A program made the position numbers and the translations under genes. This document shows positions 10,315-22,500 of a stretch of DNA of 64,000 nt, piece by piece. The notes under the pieces are model-generated. The model was not told where the DNA came from and made no database searches. It saw nothing but the letters and a program-made list of their open reading frames with translations. The stretch's first letter is position 1, and each line of letters starts with the position of its first letter. The stretch spans positions 1,040,395-1,104,394 of the forward strand of contig JAADJZ010000016.1 of assembly GCA_011032825.1 (NCBI GenBank). Reading direction: 5' to 3'. This stretch comes from Massariosphaeria phaeospora. Its lineage: Eukaryota > Ascomycota > Dothideomycetes > Pleosporales.

Positions 10315-12946
10315 ATGTCGCCCAACACGAGCCACCGCTACGACGAGGTATCTATTGACGATGGCGAACTTGGATCCTGTCGCAGATTCTTAGAGGATGG
10401 ACAAGTCGACAAGATTGATCCAGAACTTGAGAAGCTACGAGCTCATAGCGGACCACCCGTCACCGAGGATCATAAATCTATTCATGAGAAGAACGCCAGC
10501 TCGCCACAACTCACGCCAGTCGACAGTAGCGAGGATGCGCCTCTGCATTCAAACAAGATGTACTGGTTGTCTCCCGCGGTCATGATTGGTACGCTCTTGC
10601 TTAGATGCGCGCTCGCAGCTGGCCATCATACATATTACAAGACGCTCGACAAGGAAGACGTGGGCTCGATCGATGCGCAACAATGGGCACTGAGGTATGA
10701 GGAACTCATGCTGACCATAACTCGTTTTTATGCCACCCCTACTGACAGGTCGCAGGATCGGGAACTTTCTTGCTATCGGTGCAAGCTTTTGCCTGAAAGG
10801 GGCTGTCGGAACCGCATACGTCCAAATCATGTGGAGAAGACTGAGTTCCGGCTACATGACTCTGAAAGGAATCGATCATGCATTCGACGCCTCCTACAGT
10901 TTCTTCTCTATCTTCAACAGAGAGCTCGTGTACACGCTACATACTGGTATGCTGGTAGCAATCGTCTTGTGGTAAGTTCATAAACTACCAGATACACTCG
11001 CAATGTTTGCCAAAGGCTAGCAGGGGTGTTTATCCAGTGCTCCTACCAAAATCCTGCCATCAGTCTACTTTCGCCTATGCCTCCAATCTGGCAGGTTACA
11101 CGGTAGTATTCGACTAGCCATTGACTTGAAAACTCTAGGTGTCTCCCTGTCTCTGCTCTGTTCGCCCCCGCCACTTTATCTGTCAGCTCCAAGATGGTAC
11201 ACTCGCTGAGCAATGACTGGGCGCTCGTTCCGGACATTGACCACTCAAACTCGTCGTTATTCTTAGAAAAGTACACATCCCAACCGTCTACCCGTATGGA
11301 ACGCGTAATTGGAGCAGTTGCCTACAGCAGCGTTCTGCATGGACGGACATTCCATAGCTTCCGTCTCCGCCCACCTCCGCCCGTTGACCATGGAGAATTT
11401 CCATGGGTACTAAGCTCATATATCGTCATTATCTTAACTGTAGTAGGATATAATCTAGCTTTAATAGGATTAGCCTTTCTTCTTAGCTGCCTTAGCCTCT
11501 CTACCCCTCTCTACCCCTCCCCACGCTTCTCTTTCTTTTTGCCTCTTTGCCTCTTAGACTGTACAGATAGCTAGCCTATACAAGTTACTATAGGCGGGAT
11601 ATCCGGCGCGGCGCCCTTGGAAATCCATGGATTTTTCCCATGGGCTATGGGCGGATTCCGCCCCCGTCCATGCAGAACGCTGGCCTACAGTGGGCAGCGT
11701 CTCCAATTTGAAATGCCTGGATCCGGACCAAATATCTCGTATGAGCTCGGGGTCATGGTTCCCCTACTTGGATGCGTGGACGCATCAGATGCAGAGAGGC
11801 GCGAACTTTTAAACATGCTACCAGCACTGGTCCTCAACCAAACCGAGGGCCAAACCGAGGTACCATCAAATAGAAGTGCAGACAGTATGAAGTATTGGCG
11901 CGATGGGGTGCCTAGCCCTGACCTAGCACGAAGCGGAGAGATTGGTTATATCGGTGCTGTTCGAGGTAGAGGAAAGATCCTCCAAACCACTCTTGAGGGG
12001 GCCGACCTGACCGAGATTTTGTTTGCAATTCAATGGAGCCCGACAGAGAACAAGTGGATATCTGACACCGAATACGTCAAATGTCATCTCGTAAACGCTT
12101 CAGTCACCTTCAGAGTGGATGCTACGAACCGGGTTTCGTCAATTGAGATCATCGACGTGGTTTTTGTGGAATTAACCCGCTATAATGTCCTCCCATTTGT
12201 AGCCTTCTTTACGGGTCTTGCGAAATATCTGGTTGGTACGGTATCCTGGCATGAATATTGGGTTGGTAGAAATCATCAACAGAAGCTGCAAACAAGACTA
12301 CTGGCAACATCAACTGCCCTTTCCTCGGGGTCGCAATTTAACTAGATGTTTACAGACATGGCACAACACGGAGGGCGTTCAGATGGCAATAGACACAACA
12401 TGAGCAGGACCCGCGACATATCTTTCAGAGACGACGTCGAGGACTTTGCGCTCAACGTCTCTCTGAGTTTTCTCAGCGACCCCTCCCTCTGGTAAGCAGA
12501 TCATGATCGATCGCGTGTACTATTTGTCTAAGACTGACATGGCTTGATAGTACTCACGTCCCTGTCAACATCACCACCACTACGAACCGTACTGTATACG
12601 ACTACCACTCCAAAAATCTAATCATCGCATACGACACCGCCATTTCGCTTAGCGTGCTTTCCGTCTGCTTGGGCATGTATTCCTTTTTCAAGAACGGAGT
12701 CGGCCATGACCTAAAAGTGTCCACCATCGGAGCCGCAATGCAGAACCGAGAGGTACGTGTATAACTGCTATACAGAAAGACTAGTTACTGATAGCGTTGG
12801 CTTAGGTCCAGGAAGCTCTCCAACGGACGCACACGATCCTGGCCCAGCCGCTGAACAAAGAGGCGGAGAAGATTGAGCTGAGGTTTGATCCTGACAAGGG
12901 GTTTGTGCTGAAGCCGCGCCTACGTGCTGTGGATGAGGCCGTGTGA
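10315..12946 (+). pseudogene. Fungal multi-pass membrane protein, probably disrupted
   Basis: The joined exons resemble a large family of fungal membrane proteins of unknown function with glycosylated loops; I know it from Dothideomycetes. Recognisable parts are an N-terminal cytosolic tail, a first membrane segment (YWLSPAVMIGTLLL), conserved KGAVGTAYVQIMWR and DASYSFFSIFNREL blocks (exon 2, 10756-10971), CLPVSALFAPATLSV (exon 3 from 11139), then a long luminal part with NIS, NAS and NQT sites. A last membrane segment (IIAYDTAISLSVLSVCLG) lies in 12551-12752 and the end in 12806-12946. Two things argue for damage: about 230 bp with in-frame stops at 11407-11638 between short direct repeats, and a loss of frame between about 12300 and 12410. 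Unrecognised introns could explain one of these, so pseudogene status is likely but not proven. Confidence 0.6.
11407..11638. mobile_element. Possible short insertion inside the membrane-protein gene
   Basis: Roughly 230 bp of AT- and pyrimidine-rich DNA that does not fit the flanking coding sequence. It is bracketed by similar segments, CATGGAGAATTTCCATGGG ending at about 11407 and CATGGATTTTTCCCATGGG ending at about 11644, and the reading frame on both sides is the same. The similar flanks look like an imperfect duplication of the FPW codons. It could instead be an intron. Confidence 0.35.
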
Positions 12947-13517
12947 GGTTCGAGCTTGGATATACGGCTTCCGGTATTTTTCATACTGCATCATAACAAC
13001 ATGATCCTTCTGAAGCGCCACGGGAGACAGCTTGCCCTCTATCAGAAAGACGAAGCTCTACGAATGACAAACATCAATTGTTTGCACACCGGATACCTAC
13101 ATTTATGAATATTTCTTCTGTCCTCGATTTTCTCTACTCAGAACGCCCGAACTTGTACTTGATAATCTCAATAGAAACGCAGTCTCTACTTCGGTCAGCC
13201 TAGACACAAGATTTGAAATTCCTCTTCCCTCCCGTTAATGCGACTAAACGCATGCTCTTATGTTGTATTGCAGCGAATTAGTGCACTCCGCATATTTGTC
13301 CCGCGATCTTGGTTTAGGGCACAGCGAGGCACAGCAGGAGCTAACCTACGCAGATTAGAGTCCTACTAGTGCTTCAGAATTCATTCTACGCTGCGGCACA
13401 GCTACGTAGGTAAGCAAGAACAAACGTCTACTTACTGTGAGCTGCAAATCTACTTTACTCTATCACCCACCACTTCCGTCGCCTGGACGTATCTCTCTGC
13501 ACTCACTCTTTCTCAGT
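12947..13517. other. Intergenic region upstream of the GST gene
   Basis: About 570 bp with no coding frame; the part nearest 13518 is pyrimidine-rich, as in many fungal promoters. Confidence 0.4.
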
Positions 13518-14363
13518 ATGCTACCAATCAAAGTCCACGTCATTCGTAAGTTACCGCCCCGCATCCAACACCACACTAGCTAACCTGTCGCTAGCTGCGG
13601 GGCCAAACCCCTGGAAGCCCGTTCTCATCCTCGAGGAGCTGGGCGTGCCATATGAAATCAACTCTTTCAGCTTCGAGGTCGTCAAGCAGAAGCCCTTCAT
13701 CGACATCAACCCCAACGGCCGTGCGCCTGGTGAGTCTTCTATCCAGTCTTACAAAGTCAATCTGGCTAACCATAACTAGCCATCGAGGATCCGAACACCG
13801 GCATCACGTTGTGGGAGACCGGCGCCATCCTCCTGTATCTAATCGAGCAATACGACACTAAGCACGTCCTCAGCTACGCCAGCCTCAACGAAAAGCACCT
13901 CTGCAACCAATGGCTCGCCTTCCAGATCAGCGGCCAGGGCCCGTACTTCGGCCAAGCTGGCTGGTTCAGCGCATTGTACCCGGAGAAGCTGCCCTCGGCC
14001 ATCGCCCGGTACAACAACGAGGTGCAGCGCATCCTAGGCGTCCTCGACGGCGCACTAGCTGGAAAGCAGTGGCTCGTAGGCGACAAGATCACCTTCGCGG
14101 ACCTGGCTTTCACTGTCTGGAACGACAGGATCGACATGCTGATACTGTGCGCGCCGGACAAGAAGTTCGAGGGCTTTCCAAACGTTGCGGCGTGGCGTGC
14201 GCGCATGACGAGTCGGCCTGTGTGGAAAACGATCATGGAGACGAGGGGGTGGTTGATGGATGAGCAGGGGCTGCAGTCGAATGGCATGCCGAAGGGAATT
14301 AACTCCTTTGAGGAGTATGAGGCGCTGATTAAGGCGCAGGCGGAGAAGGCGGGGAAGGTGTAA
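13518..14363 (+). CDS. Glutathione S-transferase, fungal Ure2p/GstA-like
   Basis: Cytosolic enzyme that conjugates glutathione to electrophiles. Exons are 13518-13545, 13595-13729 and 13780-14363, giving 248 residues. Residues 1-85 are the thioredoxin-fold GSH site: GPNPWKPVLILEELGVPYE, the cis-Pro-like NPNGRAPAIEDP and the GSH-binding TLWETGAILLYL. The rest is the all-helical domain, including KHLCNQWLAFQISGQGPYFG and the N-capping block GDKITFADLAF. The start sits just before a 28-nt first exon, and both introns have clean GT...TAG ends. Length and layout match Ure2p-like GSTs of filamentous fungi. The substrate is unknown. Confidence 0.94.
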
Positions 14364-15550
14364 GGTTTCTTGTACATAGCCCACAAGTGTGTTAGAGTGC
14401 TCTCGGCTCTTTTGCTCGTGTTAGGACATGAAGAGCATTGGCATGTCCTTGAAGACAACGGCAAGCTAGTGATCTACATGACAAGGGGGGATTTGTACTA
14501 TACGATCAGATGCAAATCCATCGAGGCTATTGTTGAGCCCAAACCATTTGCCTTTGTGACAGCAGAAAAGAAGAATAAAGACGTTGAAGTAAGCGTAGCG
14601 GTTTATAAAGCTGAGAATGCGGCACTTTCCTTTTCGGGTATAAGGTCTCACGTGAGCGGGGTTAATTGGAACCTACCTAGGTTTCAAGCTTCCAAAGACC
14701 CGCACAACACCATTTTTCAACATCCGCATTCTGCGTAACCACAGGCTGTCGAATCTCAAAGCCTTGTTATCCCGATTCCTAACCAGGGCCAACAACACTC
14801 GTCGCTATCAGCATCCAACTTGATCTGCCGAACACGTACTGCCTTCTGCCACATACGATCGATCGGGCACAAAAACAGTTACAAATACCTTACGCTACTA
14901 GCTATCAATCTGAACTGATTAAGACCACTATAGTAGAACAGACGTAGGGAAAAAAAAGAGAGCATTAGGCGCAGCGCAAAGATTCTTAGAAGAATTCTAA
15001 GATACTTATCTTGTGTTCCCGCGTATGTGGTAGGAGGCGGTTGGTATTTTTCGGAAGAGATAACGATTACGTTTTGGGTGCGCAGAGACGAGGAGGACGA
15101 GAGAAGCGCCGATTTGATCCTTCTCATCTTGACGAAGCATGAGTCTGAGAGACCCATGAAACAACCACGCATACGGGGCTCCACTGAGCTCGCGAAAATA
15201 TTCTCCGACGATCACGCCGGTCGCATCACGGGCGAGAACAAGCGAGAACATGGTTAGAAGATGTTGGATCAGCATTGATTTTCTAGCTGTTTGGGACGAG
15301 CGGAATCTCACCCACCACGTAGCCCCTGGGCCAACCAAGAATGTCAAGCACGCAAGTGTAAAAAGTATGTCTACAAAGAACGGAAACGACAACGAGAAAC
15401 AGCACGCAACAAATCGACCGACGCAGCCTGCCTAGCAGGCCCATCAACGCCCCTGAAAAGAGCGCCATGCCCATCCACCCATCAGCACGCGCGCTCCCTC
15501 GCCATCCACCAAACAGCATCCCGCGCCGTCGGCAGCACTGCCCTCCCCAC
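14364..15550. other. Intergenic region between two convergent genes
   Basis: About 1.2 kb holding the 3' flanks of the GST gene (plus strand) and the aerolysin-like gene (minus strand). Short frames occur on both strands but none has recognisable protein features. Confidence 0.45.
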
Positions 15551-17071
15551 TCAAGCGCTGAAGGGCGTAGCCAGGCGCCTAGCCTCGCGTTTTGTGGGCT
15601 GCGTGCTCTTGTCCTCGAGCAACTTGACCTCGTTCTCCGGCGCCTGGTCGAATTCCTTGGTGAAGCGCTCGCTCTGGCACGTGGTGGTGAACTGGGCGTA
15701 TTTGATCGACGAGGACTTGCCCTCGGCGTCGTATTCCCATGTCGTGCCGTCGTCGAGGTGCAGGATGATCTAACAGTAACAGACGTGTTAGCTGGGATTC
15801 CAGAAAGGGGGGGTGCCAGTTGAGTCGGCCTCTCAAGGCAAGCAAGCAAGCAAGCAAGCAACGTACCTTTGTCGAAAACGCTCCATCGTAAGCGCCACGC
15901 TGCGCAATGGCGCGACACCACACCTCCTCTCCCGGGTCCAGTTTGCCCGAGGCGCTGCTAACGCGGATGTCGTCCTCGGCCTTCTCGCCGCCCTCCATGG
16001 CCGCGTTGGCATACGAGTAGCTGAGCTCGAAGGAGTGCTCGACACCGACGTCCAGCACTTTGGCCGAGCTCTTGTACGTGTACTTGCCGCCGATGGTGTG
16101 TGTCTGCGTCAGCGACCACTGCGACTTGCTGGACGTCGACCACCGCTGCTCGATCTTGTAGTCCATGTAGTTGCCGTTGGTCTGGTTGTTCTGGAAGTGC
16201 GCTTCGCTGATGATGCGGCCTTCGATGCCCCTGGCGCGCGAGTCGGGTTAGTGACTGATATGCGTTGGGAAGGAAGACGGAAGAAGTAGGGGTTGGGAGG
16301 ATATTTACGCACTTTTTCTGCGCGATGATGGCGTCGGTGTCCTCTTCGTAATGCAGGTCGCCGATCTCGGTGCTCTTGATGTTGCTCTTGAGCATGCGGA
16401 AGGTAAGTTGGTTGATGACCTTGTCCGGCGAGTGCAGGCCCGCAATGCCCAGCATGATGCCGCCGCCAACGTTGAGCTCGAAGGGGTTCTTGCCATTGAC
16501 ATCCTCTGACGGAACGAACAGCCATTAGCCCGTGAACTCAACTCAACTCAACTCAACTCGAAAGTGGACTGGCGTTTGGACTTACTGCCGTGTTCGAAGA
16601 CGTAGCCGCTCGAGAAGCGGAGCCGGATACGCCCGACGTGGCGCCCGTTTCCATTACCCCACAGGTCGATGTTGGAGAGCAGATCGCCCTCGTCGGGCTT
16701 CCAGCTGGCCTCCTTGTGGTCGCCGAGCTGTCTGCCGAGCTGCGGGCTGTTGCTTCCATCGGCTAGAGGGAGGGGGCGGGATAAGCATTTGCACGTCAAG
16801 TGTTCGATATATTCGGCGCAGTGCACTTACTGAAGCGGACGCGTAGCCCGTTGACGCCGTCTTTATCAGCCCAGACCTCGATGCCGTTGATGACGACGCC
16901 GTAGTCGGAGCGTTGCTCGCAAAAGTCCATGCCGTCGCCGCCGCCGATCAAGTGCGTGTCACCGTTCATGATGTCTCTGTTGCAGCGGCCGCCTTGGTAG
17001 TTCATGTCGAAGGCGAGCACGCTGGGGAGGGCGATGGCGCCCCAAAGGAGGGCTTTGGCGGTAACGAGCAT
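15551..17071 (-). CDS. Secreted jacalin-like/aerolysin-like two-domain protein
   Basis: Five exons (16831-17071, 16586-16762, 16313-16505, 15867-16230, 15551-15769) join in frame to 397 residues. The N terminus is a signal peptide ending near SVLA, followed by a Cys-containing Gly-rich segment. Residues about 45-200 have the Gly/Trp-rich beta pattern of a lectin-like fold (YGVVINGIEVWADK, WKPDEGDLLSNIDLWGNGNG). Residues about 215-370 are rich in Ser/Thr and aromatics with alternating polarity (WSTSSKSQWSLTQTHTIGGK, HSFELSYSYANAA), as in aerolysin/natterin-type beta-pore-forming domains. The protein is therefore probably exported and may bind glycans or membranes. Pore formation or any toxicity is inference. 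Intron 3-4 of the CDS contains simple repeats (CAACT)n. It is flanked by two long intergenic regions. Confidence 0.7.
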
Positions 17072-17362
17072 TTTGAAAGAGGGGCAAAGCACGAGGGGTA
17101 AACGACAGGCAAAGTGTGTTTGTTGGGGAGAAGATAAAACGGTGTAAACGACAGACTGGTGTGTTATTGAGAAGTGAAAATAAGGGGAAAGACAGACGAA
17201 GTGAACTGATGAGTAGAAGATGCTGATACTGCTTCTCTGCGAACATATATACTGATTGTGCAGCACAGTGGGCCCTTGATCCAGCGCACCATCTCCGACA
17301 TGTTTACTGACCAGACCAAGTGGAGTTTGCGAACGTCGTCGCCCATTGATAGCGTTCCAACC

Positions 17363-17735
17363 ATCCACTGCACGTGGATAGCGAAAGGCGCAAATTTTCC
17401 TTATCCAGCTCAGTTCAGGTCAGTTCCGTTCAGATCCGCAGTACCTCGGAAGTTAACTTCAGATCCTGGAGGTACGTACTCAGGATACTCCGGACATGCG
17501 TGCGTGGTCTGTTCGCGATTCCTTTCGCACAGCGTAGTGAGCGATGCCATCAACAGCCGTCCATCTCCTCCACGTGGGTAGTTGAAGTCGCAAACTCTCC
17601 TAATCCAGCTCAGCACAGTTCAGTTCAGTCCAGGCTGGTTTAGTAGTAGTCCCTCGGAACTTTAAAACTTGCAGGTATACCTACCTACCCAATATAGCCC
17701 AGACCGGACGTGCGTGCGTGGTCCCGCTACCTCTC
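17363..17735. repeat. Diverged tandem duplication, non-coding
   Basis: Two blocks of about 150-170 bp, 17363-17520 and 17562-17735, share in the same order: CACGTGGAT/CACGTGGGTAG, CGCAAA followed by TTATCCAGCTCAG / TAATCCAGCTCAG, repeated GTTCAG, CCTCGGAA, and GGACNTGCGTGCGTGGTC. They lie upstream of the aerolysin-like gene, which reads to the left, so they may be part of its promoter region. Confidence 0.5.
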
Positions 17736-19572
17736 CTACCTGAACTCCGAAGATAAGGAACTCAACAGTTCACGCACCTGCGTCTGCACCAACAACATAA
17801 ACAGCACAACGAAGCCAGCACCAAGATTAATCTCGTCGTGAGATGGAATACTTACCACCAGTATTGGGTTGCGGTTCCTTCGATCCTCGATACGACGGTT
17901 GTACGGTGGTAGTGATGAGGCATGTAGTCGCTTATTTTCCGATAATCTCCGGACAAGCATCTAGGTAGTCTACGCGAGTTTTAGCAACGGCGATCACTCC
18001 CACCACATTACCCCATGCGGCAATCTTCAATCTGCCTACTCCGACACCATGCAGCACGTCCAACCACCAATCACCACACCACGCGCCTACTAACCACCGC
18101 CAGCACCGGCCTAGCACAATCCGTTCCCAACGGGAATCTCATGAAAGCCGTTGCCGTTGCCGTTGCCGTTCAGCCTTAGCCGTGACCCCCTGCAGAGGCT
18201 GGTACTCCGTATTGTCCACTCAGCTGCTATGAAGTCGAGTTGTTTTGTTTAGCCTTGTTCAAATCTGACTTAGTTACGAAGCGGCTCGCCGTCTCAGCAC
18301 AGGCAGAACAGGAACAGGACCAGGAACAGGAACAGGGGTGTCTCCCGCAGACCCCTAGACTAATAGCCGTGCAGGTCGTTGACGCTGAACGGCATTCATG
18401 AGATTCCACGGGAAGAACACGCCGACCACAGCACAGCACGGCATCGCTATAGCAAACTTATAATCATGACTCGTAACTCGCAACGCGCCTCTACCTACCT
18501 ACCTACTATACGCCTCCCCTGCTTTCCCTCTCATCTCTCTCTCTCTCTTTCTACCCATCCAGAATTAGTAAAACAGCTCTTCGCGCAGCATACAAGTACC
18601 TTTCACTAGACCGTCTATCTACCTACGCCTTTATAACTCCTACATTCTAGATCAGATTATATTAGCAGTAACATCACGATCAATGCCCTTCCTAAAGGCG
18701 TCCTTGTCCTTGTCCCTAGCGGCGGCAAATACGCAATACCTACCTACCTACCTACCTACATACCAGTACAAGTATAAAGGCAGGCAGCCCCCCGGGGAGT
18801 GACGGAAAGAAAACGAACGAAACACACTTCAGCTTCGGCCTCGCCCTCGCCCTCGCCCTGGCTGAAGCACCCCCACCCCCGGTCCGACCGGATTCGCCAC
18901 CCCTCTGCTCTGCCCAGCGCCGAACCTCGCAAACAGCAGCGCAGCGCAGTGCGCGCTAGGCAGGCATACGTGTATGTGGACCAGGCACCGAACGGAACGG
19001 AACTGAACTGACGACCTCAAGACAGGCGCCACTGGCGCAACAAGCTAAGATCTATGCATAGTTCCTGCAGCCGAGACGAGAAACAAAGCAGACCGAAGGC
19101 GAGCAAGAAGAGAGAAAAGAACCGTTGCGCAAGGAAGGGGAAACACCTCTCTCTACATACATACATACATACATACATACATACATACATACATAGTGTA
19201 ACGCATGCAACGAGTTCAATTGGCGCCCAGTCTCTATCTACCTACTCCTATCTACCTACCCACCCTCGGTCGGTACATATTATATTATCCACCCACCCAC
19301 ATACGGCAGACACCCTGCTCCGCGCGCGCAAAAGCAAAACGAGAAGAGAACAAATTTACTACATTATTGCACACCCATCAGACAGAGAGGGAGGGCATGT
19401 ATGTACTCTGTACTCTGAAACTTCCCCCCGCCGAACGGACGGCGTCACCAAACCGTTGACGTGCCGTGCCGAGCCGTGTCTTGTTTTCGTTTATCGACTT
19501 CGACTTCGACTTCAAGGCAGCCCAGCCCAGCCCACTCCCCACTCCCCTCCCCCTCCCCCTCCTTACTCTACT
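17736..19572. other. Intergenic region rich in microsatellites
   Basis: About 1.8 kb with no convincing gene. It contains (GCCGTT)n at about 18147-18172, (TACC)n runs near 18493-18510 and 18738-18762, (CGCCCT)n near 18840-18860, (CATA)n at about 19155-19196, and a CCCTCC-rich stretch at 19535-19562. Together with the duplication to its left, this separates the aerolysin-like gene from VAS1. Confidence 0.45.
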
Positions 19573-22500
19573 CTACACAATCTTCAACCCCAAAAACTGC
19601 TCAATACTCTTCTCGAAATTCCCTCTCTCCAACTCCGCGGCCCGCAACCGCTCCCTCTCCATCTCCTTTACCGCCTCACTAACCTTCTCCTCCCACTCCT
19701 CATCCATAATCTTCTTCAGCTTCTCGATGCTGTCGTTCGCGCGCCGGAGCTTGTCGTTGGCCTTGGCGATCTCCTTGTCGACGTCGATGCGGCCCTTGAT
19801 GTCGAGGAAGGCGGTCGCCGAGGCGCCGACCGTGTAGACGGCGCAGCCCGTGGGCGCGGCGTCGGAGGGCGAGAGGATGGTGATGGTGGAGATGGATTTG
19901 CCGGCGAGGGAGCGCATCGAGGGGAGAGAGGTGGGCGCGGAGAGGATGGTGCTTGTGGGGGAGTCGAGGGGCTTGATGAATGTGGTTGCCGAGTCTTTGA
20001 CGGAGTATTCGGCTGTCAAGGAGCGGAGGCCCTTGGAGCATTCTACTAGGAGTTCATCTGCGGCAGGTTAGTACGTTGAAACGTCCCCTCGATCAGAAAA
20101 ATATATTCTTACATTCCGCATCCGCAGCCTCGTCGTCGAACTCTTGCACATACTGCGGGAACGAGGCTACGACAATAGACCGCGTTGTGTCACCCTCCCT
20201 CCTCGGCAGTCGCTGCCAAAGCTCTTCTGTCAAGAAAGGCAGGAACGGGTGCAACATTGTTAGACCACCTTCAATAGCAGTATACAACGTCTGCTTGGCA
20301 CTCTCCTTTTCCTCCTCGCTCCCTTCATCGAAGATTGCCTTAGAGTTTTCAATATACGTGTCGCAGAGGCACTCGTAGAAGTAGCGGTAAGCTACCTGCG
20401 TTGAGAGGGAGAATTCTCGCTTCTCGAGATGATCGTTTACGCGTTTGGATGAGATGGAGAGTTTGTGAAGTATCCAGCGTTCGGGAAGGGATTCGTTTCC
20501 AGATTTTGAGATTGTGGAACGAGGTGTGAACTCGCCCAGTCGGCCAAGTACATATTTTGTCCTGCAATTTGTTAGCTTTGCAGCCTTTTAGGAAGAAAGT
20601 GTCGAAAGAAAGTGGATCACGATAGGACTTGACAAAGGGGATAGCACTCACGCCTGGTAGACCTTGTTTGCGAAGCGCCTGTAACCATGAATGACAGCGA
20701 CGTCAAACGCGATGTCCCCGCCTCCGGTAGTGTAGCCCACAAGCGCCATCCTCAGCGCGTCACTGCCACATTCCGGGATGCCCTGCGGGAACACAGTTTT
20801 CTGGTATCGCTCAGCCGTCTTGAACTCCTTTGGATCGAGGTTACCGAGACGCAACTTGTCGTTTAACTCTTGCAGTGATATTCCCTCCATCTGTAGGGCA
20901 TGGTCAGTGGACGTTGAGACTAAATTTCACGACTTAGACTTACTATGTCAATCGGGTCAATGACGTTGCCTAGAGACTTGCTCATCTTGCGGCCTTCGTT
21001 GTCGCGGATAAGGGAGTGACAGTAGACCTCCTTGAAAGGAACCTTTCCTGTGAGTTTAAGCGAGAGCATGACCATACGTGCAACCCACGGGAACAAAATG
21101 TCCCACCCAGTCTCCAAAACCGACGTAGGAAAGAAGTTTTCCAAGTCCGACGTCTTTTTCGGCCACCCCAGCGTACTGAACGGCCACAGCCCTGACGAGA
21201 ACCAAGTGTCCAAGACATCCGGGTCTCGCTCCAGTTGGAAAGTCTTGCCCGGGAACTTAGCCTCGGCCTTCTTCTGTGCCTCCTCCAGAGTGCGCCCCGT
21301 CACCCACAGCTCATTGTCGATATCGCTGCCGTCTTTCTGCTCTCCTTCAAATTTAACCAGATACGCTGGGCACTGGTGACCCCACCAGAGTTGACGAGAG
21401 AGACACCAGTCGTTGATGTTGCTCAGCCAGTGTACATAAGTCTTCTCACAACTCTCCGGTCGAATGACAATGTCGCCCCGCTGAACAGCTGCAATGGCCG
21501 GCCTAGCCAAACTCTCCATCTTCATCCACCTGGAAGAGGTTAGCCGAATCTCTTATATTAGTACAAATACACACCACTGGGGTTTTTGGATTGGTTCTAT
21601 GACGTCTTTGCTTCTCTGACAGATAGGAACCTTCATAGGCTATCGGACGGTTAGATCGACCGACAGGCTAATGTAGAATTGATTGACTCACATTATCCTC
21701 CTTCTTGACATAAAGACCCAGTTTGGTAAGTTCTTCAACCACAGTATACCGTACATCAAACCGCTTCTGTCCTTCGAATTTTCCAGTGTTGTGGTTCATG
21801 GTGCCGTTGTCGTTGAGAATGTTTACGAATTCGAGATTGTGCCGTTGACCGAGAGCGAAGTCATTAGGGTCATGTGCTAATAGCGGTTAGTGAAGCACTA
21901 GACAAGCCTGAGAGCTAATGGCTGAGGGTTGACGGTACCTGGCGTAATCTTCACCGCACCGGTACCGAAATCTGCTTCTACGTAGTTATCGGCGACGATG
22001 GGCATGAGCCGGTCGACGAAGGGATGCTTTGCTGACTTCCCTACGAGATTCTTGTACCTCTCGTCCTTCGGATTGACGGCGATGGCAGTATCGCCAAGCA
22101 TAGTCTCTGGACGGGTCGTGGCAACTTCGATGAAGTCGTCTGTGCCGTCAATCGCGTATTTGAAGTGAGTAAGAACTCCAAACTCGACTTTCCTATCATA
22201 GCCGGGGACGTCCAGCAAAGTACGACCAGTTAATTCCACGTTGTCGACCTCCAAGTTACTCAGAGCTGTATTGAGCTGGGTACACCAGTTGACGAGGCGG
22301 TTCGAGCGATAGATCAAGCCTTCCTCGTGCAGTTGGCAGAAAGTCTCCGTGACGGCAGCTGATAGATTCTCGTCCATGGCTGACGCATGGTTAGCGATAT
22401 ACGAGCCTAGAACAGACGGTAGCACTTACTGAAAGCTTCTCTGCTCCAGTCACTGACAAAACGTTAGCACACATCTTCCTGCACACTCATCTGTCCACGT

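Noticed and set aside
19155..19197. CRISPR-like or satellite array at the CATA repeats
   Set aside because: It is a simple tetranucleotide microsatellite without spacers.
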